From Streptomyces sp. ADI95-17 (GTDB lineage: Bacteria > Actinomycetota > Actinomycetes > Streptomycetales > Streptomycetaceae): 64,000 nucleotides of DNA. Made by a program: the position numbers and the translations under genes. How positions within the stretch are numbered: the first letter of the stretch is position 1; each line of letters opens with the position of its first letter. The notes beneath the pieces were generated by a model. The model was given only the letters and a program-made list of their open reading frames with translations, was not told the origin of the DNA and made no database searches. The DNA lies in the NCBI RefSeq assembly GCF_003846175.1, contig NZ_ML123044.1, positions 788,894-852,893 on the forward strand. The letters are read 5' to 3'. This document shows positions 14,784 through 24,251 of the stretch, in pieces.

Positions 14784-16565
14784 ATGCCCCTTTCCCGCAG
14801 AAACTTCGTCATCGCCACGTCGGTCGCCGCCGGCGGTTCGATGGTTCTCTCCGCGTGCAGCAGCGGCAGCTCGGCCAAGAAGGGCGGCGGCGCCGGACAC
14901 GGCGGTGCCGACAAGTACACCGGCTCGGTCGTCGTCGGCACGAAGGCCGACTCCACCGGTCCGGCCGCCGAGGTCCCGGGCGCGAAGAAGGGCGGCACGA
15001 TCCGCGGCATCGCCCCGGACGACTTCTCGCACCTGGACCCGCAGCGCATCTACTTCTCGTGGAACTCCGCGATAGGTGACCTCTTCATCCGCAGCCTGAC
15101 CGGTTACAAGATCGCGTCGGACGGCTCGATGAAGCTGGTCGGCGACCTCGCCACTGACGCGGGCACCATGTCCGACGGCGGCAAGACCTGGACCTTCACC
15201 CTGAAGGACGGTCTGAAGTGGGAGGACGGCAAGGAGCTCACCATCGAAGACGTGCGCCACGGCATCGAGCGCGGCTTCGCCAGCTTCACCACCGAGGGCG
15301 CCGGCTACACCCAGACCGCGCTGACCGGCACGGCCGACTTCCGCTCGAAGTACAAGGGCCCGTTCGGCGGCAAGCACCTCGACTCGGTCGTGACCGACGC
15401 CAAGGCGAAGACGATCACCTTCAAGCTGGCCGAGGCCCGCCCGGACCTCAACTTCACCCTGGCGATGACCTCCTACGGTGCCGTCCCGGTCAAGGGCGAC
15501 ACCAAGGACAAGTACGACAAGGACCCGGTCTCGTGCGGTCCGTACCGCATCAAGGCACACGCCATCGACAAGTCGATGACGCTGGTGCGCAACCCGCACT
15601 GGGACCCCAACACGGACTCGATCCGCAACGCGTACCCGGACAGCTTCGTCTACGAGTTCGGCCCCGAGTCGCTCCAGGCCGCCGACCGTCTGATCGCCGA
15701 CGACGGCGACGACAAGTACGCGGTCATGGCGTACAGCGGTGTCCCGGCCGAGCGCATCCAGAAGGTCCTCACCGACCCCGAGCTGAAGAAGCGCACCTTC
15801 AACGGCCTGCTGACCGGCATCTACTACTACGCGATCAACACCAAGCGGATCACCGACCTGAAGGTCCGTCAGGCCATCATCCACGCCTGGCCGCTGGAGC
15901 AGATCCGCAAGATCTACGGTGGCCCCTCGGCCGGTGACTACGCGACGTCCATCCTCAGCCCCGACATCGTCGGCTACGCCAAGGACGACGTCTACGGCAA
16001 GCTGAAGAAGCCGCAGGGCGACCCGGAGGCGGCGAAGAAGCTGCTGAAGGAGGCCGGCAAGGAGGGCCAGAAGGTCGTCTACGCCTTCCCTGCGAGCAAC
16101 AACTACAACAAGACCAAGGTCGTCATCGAGAACGCCCTCAAGGCGGCCGGTTTCACCCCGGTCATCAAGCCGCTGGACTCCACCAGCTACTACGACCAGA
16201 TCCAGCAGATCGACAACCAGTTCGACGTGATGTGGTTCGGCTGGTCCCCGGACTGGCCGACCGGCTACACACTGATGCAGCCGCTGTTCGACGGCGGCAC
16301 GATCGCCAACGGCGCCAACAACATCTCGCAGTTGAACGTCGACTGGGTCAACGAGGCGATCAAGAAGAACGTCACCATCGCCGACCCGACGGAGGCCGGC
16401 AAGGCCTGGGCCGCGCTGGACAAGCGGATCATGACGGAGGAGGCGCCGATCATCCCCGAGACGTTCCAGCGCCGTTTCTACCTCTACGGCGAGAAGGTCG
16501 GCGGCGCCATGTTCCACCCGCTGTGGTCCTCGGCCGTCTTCTACAAGCTGTTCGTGAAGGCCTGA
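14784..16565 (+). CDS. bldKB: Peptide-binding lipoprotein, BldKB-like (SBP family 5)
   Basis: A 593-aa secreted binding protein. Its N-terminus, MPLSRRNFVIATSVAAGG, has a twin-arginine motif (SRRNF), and a lipobox (VLSAC) is followed by a Ser/Lys/Gly linker, so Tat export with lipid anchoring is likely. The mature protein has family-5 features (GGTIRGIAPDDFSHLDPQRI; TWTFTLKDGLKWEDGKELT; GPYRIKAHAIDKSMTLVRNP). Length is close to what is known for BldKB. It lies between the two permease genes, as in bldK, and would capture the peptide signal outside the cell. Confidence 0.82.
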   Translation: MPLSRRNFVIATSVAAGGSMVLSACSSGSSAKKGGGAGHGGADKYTGSVVVGTKADSTGPAAEVPGAKKGGTIRGIAPDDFSHLDPQRIYFSWNSAIGDLFIRSLTGYKIASDGSMKLVGDLATDAGTMSDGGKTWTFTLKDGLKWEDGKELTIEDVRHGIERGFASFTTEGAGYTQTALTGTADFRSKYKGPFGGKHLDSVVTDAKAKTITFKLAEARPDLNFTLAMTSYGAVPVKGDTKDKYDKDPVSCGPYRIKAHAIDKSMTLVRNPHWDPNTDSIRNAYPDSFVYEFGPESLQAADRLIADDGDDKYAVMAYSGVPAERIQKVLTDPELKKRTFNGLLTGIYYYAINTKRITDLKVRQAIIHAWPLEQIRKIYGGPSAGDYATSILSPDIVGYAKDDVYGKLKKPQGDPEAAKKLLKEAGKEGQKVVYAFPASNNYNKTKVVIENALKAAGFTPVIKPLDSTSYYDQIQQIDNQFDVMWFGWSPDWPTGYTLMQPLFDGGTIANGANNISQLNVDWVNEAIKKNVTIADPTEAGKAWAALDKRIMTEEAPIIPETFQRRFYLYGEKVGGAMFHPLWSSAVFYKLFVKA

Positions 16566-16652
16566 CGCCCACACTCCTGAGGCGGGGCGCCCGTACGGCG
16601 CCCCGCCCGCTCCACTCCCCCTCGTCGGCGTCTGCCAGGGAAACCCATCGCC

Positions 16653-17633
16653 ATGTTCCGCTTCCTCATCCGCCGGGCAATCGGCGCACTGGTCATCCTG
16701 CTGATCATCAGTGCCATCACTTTCGTCCTCTTCTACGTCGCGCCCCGCGATCCAGCTCGTGTGGCCTGCGGCAAGGTGTGCACACCCGAGACGCTGGCAC
16801 TGGTCAAACGCAACCTCGGCATATCCGACCCGCTGCCCGTGCAGTACTGGCACTGGCTGCAGGCCGTGTTCGTCGGCCGGGACTACAGCTCCTTCGGGCA
16901 CTGCCCGGCACCGTGCCTGGGCTACTCCTTCCACAACCGTGAGCCGGTCCTCGGCACCATCCTGGACCGCCTCCCGACGACGCTCTCCCTCTCCGTCGGC
17001 AGTGCGGTCGTCTTCGTGGTCTTCGGTGTGGGTACTGGCATGCTCGCCGCGGTCAAGCAGGGCAAGGCGCTGGACAAGGTCGCCTCCTCGGCGTCGCTGA
17101 TCTTCTCCTCGATGCAGATCTACATCGTCGGCGTGATCGCCATGTACTACCTCGCGGACCAGTGGCACATCCTGAGCCGGCCCAAGGACGTCCCCTTCGC
17201 CGAAAGCCCGTCCGCCTGGTTCTCCGGACTGCTGCTCCCCTGGCTGGTGCTGGCACTGATCTTCACCGCCAACTACACCCGCATGACCCGCTCCCAGCTC
17301 GTCGAGTCGCTGAACGAGGACTACGTACGCACCGCACGCGCCAAGGGCCTCTCCCGGCGGACGGTGTTCTTCCGGTTCGCCTGGCGCGGCGCCATGGGGC
17401 CGATCGTCACCATCTTCGGCCTCGACATCGGTCTCCTCCTGGGCGGCGCGATCATCACCGAGAAGACCTTCGGTCTGCACGGCATCGGCGCCCTCTCGGT
17501 CAAGGCCGTCTACGACAACGACTTGCCGTTGATCCTCGGCGTCGTCCTGATCGCGGCAGCGGCAATCGTCGTCTTCAACATCATCGTCGACGCCGTCTAC
17601 GCCCTCATCGATCCACGCGTCCGCCTCGCCTAG
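16653..17633 (+). CDS. bldKC: Peptide ABC transporter permease, BldKC-like (OppB type)
   Basis: A 326-aa inner-membrane permease. It begins MFRFLIRRAIGALVILLIIS. The EAA loop is ARAKGLSRRTVFFRFAWRGAMGPI and the end is YALIDPRVRLA. A loop insertion with two Cys-rich bits (VACGKVCTPET; GHCPAPCLGYSF) is present before the second helix. It is the third gene of the bldK-like operon, 88 bp after the binding protein, with the ATPase gene starting 12 bp downstream. Confidence 0.82.
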   Translation: MFRFLIRRAIGALVILLIISAITFVLFYVAPRDPARVACGKVCTPETLALVKRNLGISDPLPVQYWHWLQAVFVGRDYSSFGHCPAPCLGYSFHNREPVLGTILDRLPTTLSLSVGSAVVFVVFGVGTGMLAAVKQGKALDKVASSASLIFSSMQIYIVGVIAMYYLADQWHILSRPKDVPFAESPSAWFSGLLLPWLVLALIFTANYTRMTRSQLVESLNEDYVRTARAKGLSRRTVFFRFAWRGAMGPIVTIFGLDIGLLLGGAIITEKTFGLHGIGALSVKAVYDNDLPLILGVVLIAAAAIVVFNIIVDAVYALIDPRVRLA

Positions 17634-17644
17634 GGAGAGATCCA

Positions 17645-18670
17645 GTGAGCACCCCCTTCCTCTCCGTACGCGATCTGCGCGTGCACTTCTCCACCGAAGA
17701 CGGCATGGTCAAGGCCGTCGACGGGCTGTCCTTCGACGTCGAGAAGGGCAAGACGCTCGGCATCGTCGGCGAGTCCGGTTCCGGCAAGTCCGTCACCAAC
17801 CTGACCATCCTCGGCCTGCACCACCCCGACCACACCGAGATCGAGGGCGAGATCCTCCTCGACGGGCAGGATCTGCTGGCCGCGTCGGAGCGGGAGCTGG
17901 AGCGGCTGCGCGGCAACAAGATGGCCATGATCTTCCAGGACGCGCTGGCCTCGCTGTCGCCGTACCACACCATCGGCAAGCAGATCGGCGAGACGTACCG
18001 CAAGCACACCGGCGCCTCCAAGCGGGAGGCGCGGGCGCGGGCCGTCGAGATGCTCACCAAGGTGGGCATCCCGCAGCCCGACCTGCGGGTGGACGACTAT
18101 CCGCACCAGTTCTCCGGCGGTATGCGCCAGCGCGCCATGATCGCCATGGCGCTGGTCTGCGACCCGGAGCTGCTGATCGCGGACGAGCCGACCACGGCGC
18201 TGGACGTCACCGTGCAGGCCCAGATCATGGACCTGCTCAAAGACCTCCAGCAGGAGACCGGCACCTCGATCATCTTCATCACCCACGACCTCGGCGTCAT
18301 CGCCGACATCGCGGACGACGTGCTGGTGATGTACGGCGGTCGCTGTGTGGAGCGCGGTACGAAGAAGGAAGTGCTGAGGAAGCCCCAGCACCCGTACACC
18401 TGGGGCCTGCTGGGTTCGATGCCGAGCCTCGAAGGTCCGGTCGACGTACCGCTGTCGCCGATTCCCGGCTCCCCGCCGAGCCTTCTCAACCCGCCGACCG
18501 GCTGCCGCTTCCACCCCCGGTGCACGTTCACCGAGCAGGTCGGCGGCAAGCGCTGCGCGACGGACCAGCCGCCGCTGGAGCTGACCGCCGGGCGCGGCGC
18601 CGCCTGCCACCTCACCACGGAGCAGCGCGCCGAGTTCTTCGCAGACTTCGCCGGCACCCGGCCCAACTGA
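17645..18670 (+). CDS. bldKD: Peptide ABC transporter ATP-binding protein, BldKD-like (OppD type)
   Basis: A 341-aa ATPase from a GTG at 17645 ([20 protein letters not shown]) with GGGAGAG just upstream. It carries Walker [10 protein letters not shown]-loop [12 protein letters not shown], signature [14 protein letters not shown], Walker B LLIADEP, switch ITHDLG, and the C-terminal [10 protein letters not shown] segment. The reading frame is open further upstream, but the GTG fits the family N-terminus and follows the permease by 12 bp. Confidence 0.85.
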   Translation: MSTPFLSVRDLRVHFSTEDGMVKAVDGLSFDVEKGKTLGIVGESGSGKSVTNLTILGLHHPDHTEIEGEILLDGQDLLAASERELERLRGNKMAMIFQDALASLSPYHTIGKQIGETYRKHTGASKREARARAVEMLTKVGIPQPDLRVDDYPHQFSGGMRQRAMIAMALVCDPELLIADEPTTALDVTVQAQIMDLLKDLQQETGTSIIFITHDLGVIADIADDVLVMYGGRCVERGTKKEVLRKPQHPYTWGLLGSMPSLEGPVDVPLSPIPGSPPSLLNPPTGCRFHPRCTFTEQVGGKRCATDQPPLELTAGRGAACHLTTEQRAEFFADFAGTRPN

Positions 18671-18696
18671 CGTACAAGAGACGGGACTTCCCCACC

Positions 18697-19782
18697 ATGA
18701 GCAGCAAAGATCCCCTCCTGGACGTCTCCGGACTCACCAAGCACTTCCCGATCAAGGGCGGCTTCCCGATCCGGCGGACGGTCGGCGCGGTGCAGGCCGT
18801 CGACGGGCTGGACTTCAGCGTCGCCGAGGGCGAGAGCCTGGGCCTGGTCGGCGAGTCCGGCTGCGGCAAGTCGACCACGGGCCGACTGATCACCCGGCTC
18901 CTGGAGCCGACGGCCGGCACGATCTCGTACCGCGGGCAGGACATCACCCACGCCTCGCGCAAGCAGCTGGCGCCGGTCCGCTCCGAGATCCAGATGATCT
19001 TCCAGGACCCGTACGCCTCGCTGAACCCGCGGCAGACCGTCGGCAAGATCATCACCGCGCCGATGGAGATCAACGACATCAACCCGGCGGGCGGCCGCGA
19101 GGCGCGGGTACGGGAGCTGCTGGAGACCGTCGGGCTCAACCCGGAGCACTACAACCGCTTCCCGCACGAGTTCTCCGGCGGTCAGCGCCAGCGCATCGGG
19201 GTGGCCCGCGCGCTCGCCCTGGAGCCGAAGCTGATCGTGGCCGACGAGCCGGTCTCGGCGCTGGACGTGTCGATCCAGGCCCAGGTGGTGAACCTGCTGC
19301 AGAAGCTGCAGAAGGAACTCGGCATCGCGTTCCTGTTCATCGCCCACGACCTGGCCATCGTGCGCCACTTCTCGCAGCGTGTCGCGGTCATGTACCTCGG
19401 CAAGATCGTGGAGATCGCCGACCGCGAGGACCTGTACGGCAACCCGCGTCACCCGTACACCCGGGCGCTGCTCTCGGCCGTGCCCGAGGCGACCGCCGAC
19501 GAGACGCCGGCCCGTGAGCGCATCCTCCTCACCGGCGACGTCCCCTCCCCGGTCAACCCGCCGTCGGGCTGCCGCTTCCGTACCCGTTGCTGGAAGGCGA
19601 CGGACAAGTGCGCGAGCGAGGCCCCGCCGCTGGTACGGGTGGAGGGCAGCCGGGAAGGCCATCTGACGGCCTGCCACTACCCCGAGGTCACGCAGTCCGT
19701 CGCGGCCGTCCCGAAGGCCCGTACCGCCCCCTCCGGGCCGAAGCTCGACAAGAACACCGAAGACCCCACGGCCGGGGCCTGA
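18697..19782 (+). CDS. bldKE: Peptide ABC transporter ATP-binding protein, BldKE-like (OppF type)
   Basis: A 361-aa ATPase from the ATG at 18697 ([18 protein letters not shown]). It has Walker [11 protein letters not shown]-loop [12 protein letters not shown], signature [15 protein letters not shown], Walker B LIVADEP, switch IAHDLA and C-terminal GCRFRTRC. It is the last gene of the bldK-like operon, 26 bp after the OppD-type ATPase, and is followed by a strong palindromic terminator shared with the convergent second importer. Confidence 0.85.
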   Translation: MSSKDPLLDVSGLTKHFPIKGGFPIRRTVGAVQAVDGLDFSVAEGESLGLVGESGCGKSTTGRLITRLLEPTAGTISYRGQDITHASRKQLAPVRSEIQMIFQDPYASLNPRQTVGKIITAPMEINDINPAGGREARVRELLETVGLNPEHYNRFPHEFSGGQRQRIGVARALALEPKLIVADEPVSALDVSIQAQVVNLLQKLQKELGIAFLFIAHDLAIVRHFSQRVAVMYLGKIVEIADREDLYGNPRHPYTRALLSAVPEATADETPARERILLTGDVPSPVNPPSGCRFRTRCWKATDKCASEAPPLVRVEGSREGHLTACHYPEVTQSVAAVPKARTAPSGPKLDKNTEDPTAGA

Positions 19783-19921
19783 CACCCCAGCCCCGGCCCC
19801 CGGGGCGCCTCGCGGACAGGGACCCGATCGGTCCTCGGACGCGGGGCTCCCCGGTCCCGAGGAACCGAGCACGTGAGCCCATTGACCCGAGCCACCTGCG
19901 CGCCCGGTTCCGGGAAAGGAA

Positions 19922-19955
19922 GAAGCGCCCGGAACCGATCGGTTCCGGGCGCTTC
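19922..19955. terminator. Bidirectional terminator between convergent operons
   Basis: A perfect 34-bp palindrome with arms 19922-19938 and 19939-19955 (GAAGCGCCCGGAACCGA and its complement). It lies between the ends of the bldK-like operon and the convergent minus-strand importer, so it can serve both. Confidence 0.85.
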
Positions 19956-19959
19956 CGCG

Positions 19960-20015
19960 TCACGCGGGACGTGTCACACGGGATGTGTCACGCGGGACGT
20001 GTCACACGGGACGTA
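19960..20015. repeat. Four 14-bp tandem repeats at the operon 3' end
   Basis: Units at 19960, 19974, 19988 and 20002 follow TCACRCGGGAYGTR; units 1 and 3 are identical. They lie immediately downstream of the minus-strand ATPase stop and next to the palindromic terminator. Confidence 0.85.
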
Positions 20016-20018
20016 CTG

Positions 20019-21170
20019 CTACGAGGCCGCGCCGACGATGTCCTTCTCCTCGGCGAAGTGGCAGGCCGACTCGTGCGCAGCGGGGCTGTCCGAGCCCTTG
20101 AAGCGCTCGGGGACGGCCAGCAGCGGCATCTCCGTGGAGCACTTGTCCTGGGCCTTCCAGCACCGGGTGCGGAAGCGGCAGCCCGACGGCGGGTTCGCCG
20201 GCGACGGGACGTCACCGGCGAGGATGATCCGCTCGCCGCGCTCACGGGCCTCGGGGTCCGGGACCGGGACCGCCGACAGCAGCGCCTGGGTGTAGGGGTG
20301 CGTCGGGTGGTCGTAGATCTCCGCGTCCGTACCGATCTCGGCCATCTTGCCGAGATACATCACGCCGACCCGGTCGGAGATGTGCCGGACGATCGACAGG
20401 TCGTGCGCGATGAAGACGTAGGAGAGGTTGAACTCGTCCTGGAGCTTCTCCATCAGGTTGATGACCTGCGCCTGCACCGACACGTCGAGCGCGGAGACCG
20501 GCTCGTCGCAGATGATGATCTCCGGGTTGAGCGCGAGGCCGCGGGCGATGCCGATGCGCTGGCGCTGGCCGCCGGAGAACTGGTGCGGGTAGCGGTTGAT
20601 GTACTCCGGGTTGAGGCCGACGACGTCCAGCAGTTCCTGGACCTTGGCCCGCCGGTCGCCCTTGGGGGCCACCTCGGGGTGGATGTCGAAGGGCTCGCCG
20701 ATGATGTCGCCGACCGTCATGCGCGGGTTCAGCGAGGTGTACGGGTCCTGGAACACCATCTGGATGTTCCGGCGGACCGCCTTCAGCGCGCGGCCGGACA
20801 GCCGGGTGATGTCCTGGCCCTTGTAGAAGACCTCGCCGGACGTGGCCGTCTCCAGCGCCATCAGCAGCCGGGCGACCGTGGACTTGCCACAGCCCGACTC
20901 GCCGACGATGCCGAGCGTCTCGCCCTGGTAGAGGTCGAAGGAGACCCCGTCCACGGCCTTGACCGCACCGACCTGGCGCTTGAACAGGATGCCCTGGCTC
21001 AGCGGGAAGTGCTTGACCAGATTGCGCACCTGGAGGATCGGCTCACCGCGCTCCACCGGGGCTTCGATGGCCGCGACCGCCGCCGTCTCGTCGACGGCGC
21101 CGACCGACACTACCTCGGTGACGTTCGGGGTGGCGTCCATGGAACCGTCCGTCTTGTCGAGCTCAGCCAT
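20019..21170 (-). CDS. Oligopeptide ABC transporter ATP-binding protein (OppF/DppF type), second importer
   Basis: A 383-aa ATPase. The ATG at 21170 ([20 protein letters not shown]) overlaps the OppD stop by 8 bp; longer readings upstream overlap the OppD gene in another frame and are not credible. Walker [32 protein letters not shown] and GCRFRTRC are all present. Long segments are near-identical to the gene at 1-1277, but this copy ends shortly after ACHFAEEK and lacks the heptapeptide tail. Confidence 0.93.
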   Translation of the reverse strand: MAELDKTDGSMDATPNVTEVVSVGAVDETAAVAAIEAPVERGEPILQVRNLVKHFPLSQGILFKRQVGAVKAVDGVSFDLYQGETLGIVGESGCGKSTVARLLMALETATSGEVFYKGQDITRLSGRALKAVRRNIQMVFQDPYTSLNPRMTVGDIIGEPFDIHPEVAPKGDRRAKVQELLDVVGLNPEYINRYPHQFSGGQRQRIGIARGLALNPEIIICDEPVSALDVSVQAQVINLMEKLQDEFNLSYVFIAHDLSIVRHISDRVGVMYLGKMAEIGTDAEIYDHPTHPYTQALLSAVPVPDPEARERGERIILAGDVPSPANPPSGCRFRTRCWKAQDKCSTEMPLLAVPERFKGSDSPAAHESACHFAEEKDIVGAAS

Positions 21171-22221
21171 GGATCGTCTCCTTCCAGAAGTGGCAGGCGC
21201 TGCCGCGTCCGGGCAGCTCGCTGCCGTCCTGCTCGGAGACCGGCACCAGGGCCGGAATCTCCGTGCGGCAGATGTCCTCCGCCTTGGGGCAGCGCGGGTT
21301 GAAGGCGCAGCCGGACGGGATCTTGAGCAGGTTGGGCGGCAGGCCCTTGATCGCGTAGAGCTCCTGGCCCTTCTGGTCGAGCCGCGGGATCGAGTCGAGC
21401 AGGCCACGGGTGTACGGGTGCGCGGGCCGCTTGTACAGCTCGTGCACCGGTGCCGTCTCGACGATCCGGCCCGCGTACATGACCGCGATCTTGTCCGCGA
21501 CGTCGGCGACGACGCCGAGGTCGTGGGTGATCAGGATCAGACCCATGTTGAACTCGGTCTGGAGCTCCTTGAGCAGGTCCATGACCTGGGCCTGGACCGT
21601 CACGTCGAGCGCGGTGGTCGGCTCGTCCGCGATGATCAGGTCCGGCTCCAGCGCCAGTGCCATGGCGATCATGATGCGCTGGCGCATACCGCCGGAGAAC
21701 TGGTGCGGATAGTCGCCGACCCGCTGCTTGGCGGCGGGGATCTTGACCCGCTCCATCAGCTCGATGGCCTTGAGCTTGGCCTGCTTGCGGGAGAGTCCCT
21801 GGTGGACCCGGAACATCTCGCCGAGCTGGTAGCCGACCGAGAGCACGGGGTTGAGCGAGGAGAGCGCGTCCTGGAAGATCATCGCGATCTTCTGGCCGCG
21901 GATCTTCCGCCGCTCCTCGTTGCTCATGGTGAGCATGTCCTGACCGCGGTACAGGATCTGGCCCTGCGGGATCTTGCCGGGCGGCATGTCGAGAATGCCC
22001 ATGATCGCCTGGGCGGTCACGGACTTGCCGGAACCGGACTCACCGAGCACGGCCAGGGTCTCGCCCGAGTCCACGCTGTAGTTCACACCGTTGACGGCCT
22101 TGGCGACGCCGTCCCGGGTGTGGAACTCCACGTGCAGGTCGCGCACTTCGAGGAGTCGGGCGTCGTCCGGCCCCCCGGAGCGGGGCGCCGGGATGTCTGC
22201 TGTCTTGTCAATGATGGTCAC
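21163..22221 (-). CDS. Oligopeptide ABC transporter ATP-binding protein (OppD/DppD type), second importer
   Basis: A 352-aa ATPase ([17 protein letters not shown], then [20 protein letters not shown]). It has Walker [35 protein letters not shown] and GCAFNPRCP. Compared with the paralogue at 1267-2244 it has an extra 20-odd residues at the N-terminus, while the ATPase core is nearly the same. It lies 14 bp after the OppC gene. Confidence 0.94.
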   Translation of the reverse strand: MTIIDKTADIPAPRSGGPDDARLLEVRDLHVEFHTRDGVAKAVNGVNYSVDSGETLAVLGESGSGKSVTAQAIMGILDMPPGKIPQGQILYRGQDMLTMSNEERRKIRGQKIAMIFQDALSSLNPVLSVGYQLGEMFRVHQGLSRKQAKLKAIELMERVKIPAAKQRVGDYPHQFSGGMRQRIMIAMALALEPDLIIADEPTTALDVTVQAQVMDLLKELQTEFNMGLILITHDLGVVADVADKIAVMYAGRIVETAPVHELYKRPAHPYTRGLLDSIPRLDQKGQELYAIKGLPPNLLKIPSGCAFNPRCPKAEDICRTEIPALVPVSEQDGSELPGRGSACHFWKETIHG

Positions 22222-22235
22222 GTCTTACGCCCTCC

Positions 22236-23183
22236 TCAGCGCAGCTTCGGGTCGAGGGCGTCGCGTACCGCGTCGCCGAGCATGATGAACGCGAAGACCG
22301 TGAGGCTGAGCATTCCTGCCGGGAACAGCAGCGCATGCGGGTTGTCCCGGATGTCCTGGCTGCCCTGGGCGATGTCGATGCCCCACGAGATCGTCGGTTC
22401 CCCGAGCCCGAGTCCGAGGAACGAGAGCGTCGCCTCGGCCGAGATGTACCCACCGAGCGCGATGGTGGCCACGACGATGGTCGGGGCGAGCGCGTTCGGC
22501 AGGACGTGCCGGAAGAGGATCCGCGGGGTGCCGGCGCCGAGCGCGCGCGCCGCCGTCACGTAGTCCGCCTGCTTCGCGGTGATCACCGAGGCACGCATGA
22601 CACGGCAGATCGAGGTCCAGCCCAGGAAGGCCAGGGCCAGGATCACCACGTACACCTTGCGGTCGGTGAAGGCGTTCAGGACGACCATCGCACCGAGCAG
22701 GAACGGGATGCCGAAGAAGATGTCGGTGACCCGGGATATGACGGAGTCGAGCCAGCCGCCGAAGTAGCCGGCGAGCATGCCCAGCAGGCCGCCGACCAGC
22801 GTGACCGCGGCGGTGACGCCGACGCCGACCATGATCGAGGCGCGAGTGCCGTAGACGACGCGCGCGTAGATCGAGCGGCCCTGGCCGTCGTAACCGAACC
22901 AGTCGGCCTGGAAGAGGTGTCCCAGCTCCGGCTTGGTCAGGAAGTGGTTGGTCAGGTCGCCGTCGCGCGGGTTGGCGCCGGTGAAGAGCCCCGGGAAGGC
23001 GGCTATGACCAGCAGGAGCACCAGCAGGATCGAGGAGATCCAGAACATCGGGCGGTGACGCAGGTCGAACCAGGCGTCACCCCAGAGGCTGCGCGGCTTG
23101 TCCTTGCTCTGGGCGTCCGCGGCCGAGGGAGCGGCGACGGCGTCCACCGCCGCTTCGGTCTTGGTCTCGGTGACGTCAGGCAT
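22236..23183 (-). CDS. Oligopeptide ABC transporter permease (OppC/DppC type), second importer
   Basis: A 315-aa membrane protein. The N-terminal KDKPRSLWGDAWFDLRHRP is shared in pattern with the 2258-3232 paralogue. The loop DWFGYDGQGRSIYARVVYG and EAA loop ARALGAGTPRILFRHVLPN are typical. It overlaps the OppB stop by 8 bp and ends DALDPKLR. Confidence 0.94.
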   Translation of the reverse strand: MPDVTETKTEAAVDAVAAPSAADAQSKDKPRSLWGDAWFDLRHRPMFWISSILLVLLLVIAAFPGLFTGANPRDGDLTNHFLTKPELGHLFQADWFGYDGQGRSIYARVVYGTRASIMVGVGVTAAVTLVGGLLGMLAGYFGGWLDSVISRVTDIFFGIPFLLGAMVVLNAFTDRKVYVVILALAFLGWTSICRVMRASVITAKQADYVTAARALGAGTPRILFRHVLPNALAPTIVVATIALGGYISAEATLSFLGLGLGEPTISWGIDIAQGSQDIRDNPHALLFPAGMLSLTVFAFIMLGDAVRDALDPKLR

Positions 23184-24102
23184 ACCGGATCCTCGGGTCC
23201 AGGACCGCGTACAGCAGGTCGACGAGCAGGTTGATCACAAGGATGACGAGGACGAAGACCGTGACAACGCCGACGATCGTCGAGCCCTCGCGCTGCTGCA
23301 GCGCCTTGAAGAGCAGGTTCCCGACACCCTGGACGTTGAAGATGCCCTCGGTCACGACCGCGCCGCCGATGAAGCCGCCGATGTCCGTGCCGAGGAAGGT
23401 GACGACCGGGATCAGCGAGTTGCGCAGCAGGTGGACACCGACGATGCGGCGACGCGGCAGGCCCTTGGCCATTGCGGTACGCATGTAGTCGGCGCGCAGG
23501 TTCTCCGCGAAGGTGGTACGGGTCAGCCGTGCCACGTACGCCATGGAGAGCATGGCCAGCACGAAGCCCGGTAGGAACAACTGCGCGTAGTCCGTGGAGT
23601 CCTGGACGTTCGGTGCCACCCAGCCGAGCTGGTCCGCGAGGACGAAGCGGGCGAGGAAGCCGAGCACGAACACCGGGATCGAGATGACGATCAGGGTGAA
23701 GATCAGTACGCCGGTGTCGGCGGCCTTGCCGGCCCGCAGGCCCGCCCAGGCGCCGAGCCCGATGCCGACGATGATCTCGATGAGCATCGCCACCGCGGTC
23801 AGCCGCAGCGTCACCGGGAAGGACTCGGACATCTCGTCGATGACTTCGCGACCACCGAAGGTCTTGCCGAAGTCGCCCTGGAAGAGATTGCCCATGTAGT
23901 CGACGTACTGCTTCCACAGGGGCTGGTCGAGCCCGAACTCATGGCGGAGCGACGCGACCTGTGCGGGGTCTGCCGCCTTGTCTCCCCACATCGCCCGGAT
24001 TGGGTCACCGGGAAGGATGTGGACCATGAGGAAAATAATCAGAGTGGTCCCGATGAAAACCGGGATCATCTGGAGCAGTCGCCTTGCGACGTAACGCCCC
24101 AT
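23176..24102 (-). CDS. Oligopeptide ABC transporter permease (OppB/DppB type), second importer
   Basis: A 308-aa membrane protein from the ATG at 24102 (MGRYVARRLLQMIPVFIGTT). The adjacent upstream ATG at 24105 is also possible; GGAGG lies just before the ATG pair. The EAA loop is AMAKGLPRRRIVGVHLLRNSLIPV and the end is YAVLDPRIRYA. The frame is open further upstream, but that extension has no family similarity. Confidence 0.94.
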   Translation of the reverse strand: MGRYVARRLLQMIPVFIGTTLIIFLMVHILPGDPIRAMWGDKAADPAQVASLRHEFGLDQPLWKQYVDYMGNLFQGDFGKTFGGREVIDEMSESFPVTLRLTAVAMLIEIIVGIGLGAWAGLRAGKAADTGVLIFTLIVISIPVFVLGFLARFVLADQLGWVAPNVQDSTDYAQLFLPGFVLAMLSMAYVARLTRTTFAENLRADYMRTAMAKGLPRRRIVGVHLLRNSLIPVVTFLGTDIGGFIGGAVVTEGIFNVQGVGNLLFKALQQREGSTIVGVVTVFVLVILVINLLVDLLYAVLDPRIRYA

Positions 24103-24251
24103 CATGCCTCCATGCCGTGAGGGGTCGGCGATGGCCTTCTCAGAGTTGTCTCCGCCGCGGGGTGTGGGGGGAGAGCCCCGGGGCATCGCCTACGGGCCGG
24201 TTCCGCCGCCCCTGAAGAGGAACGGCGGAACCGGCCTTCGGGTCCCGATGC

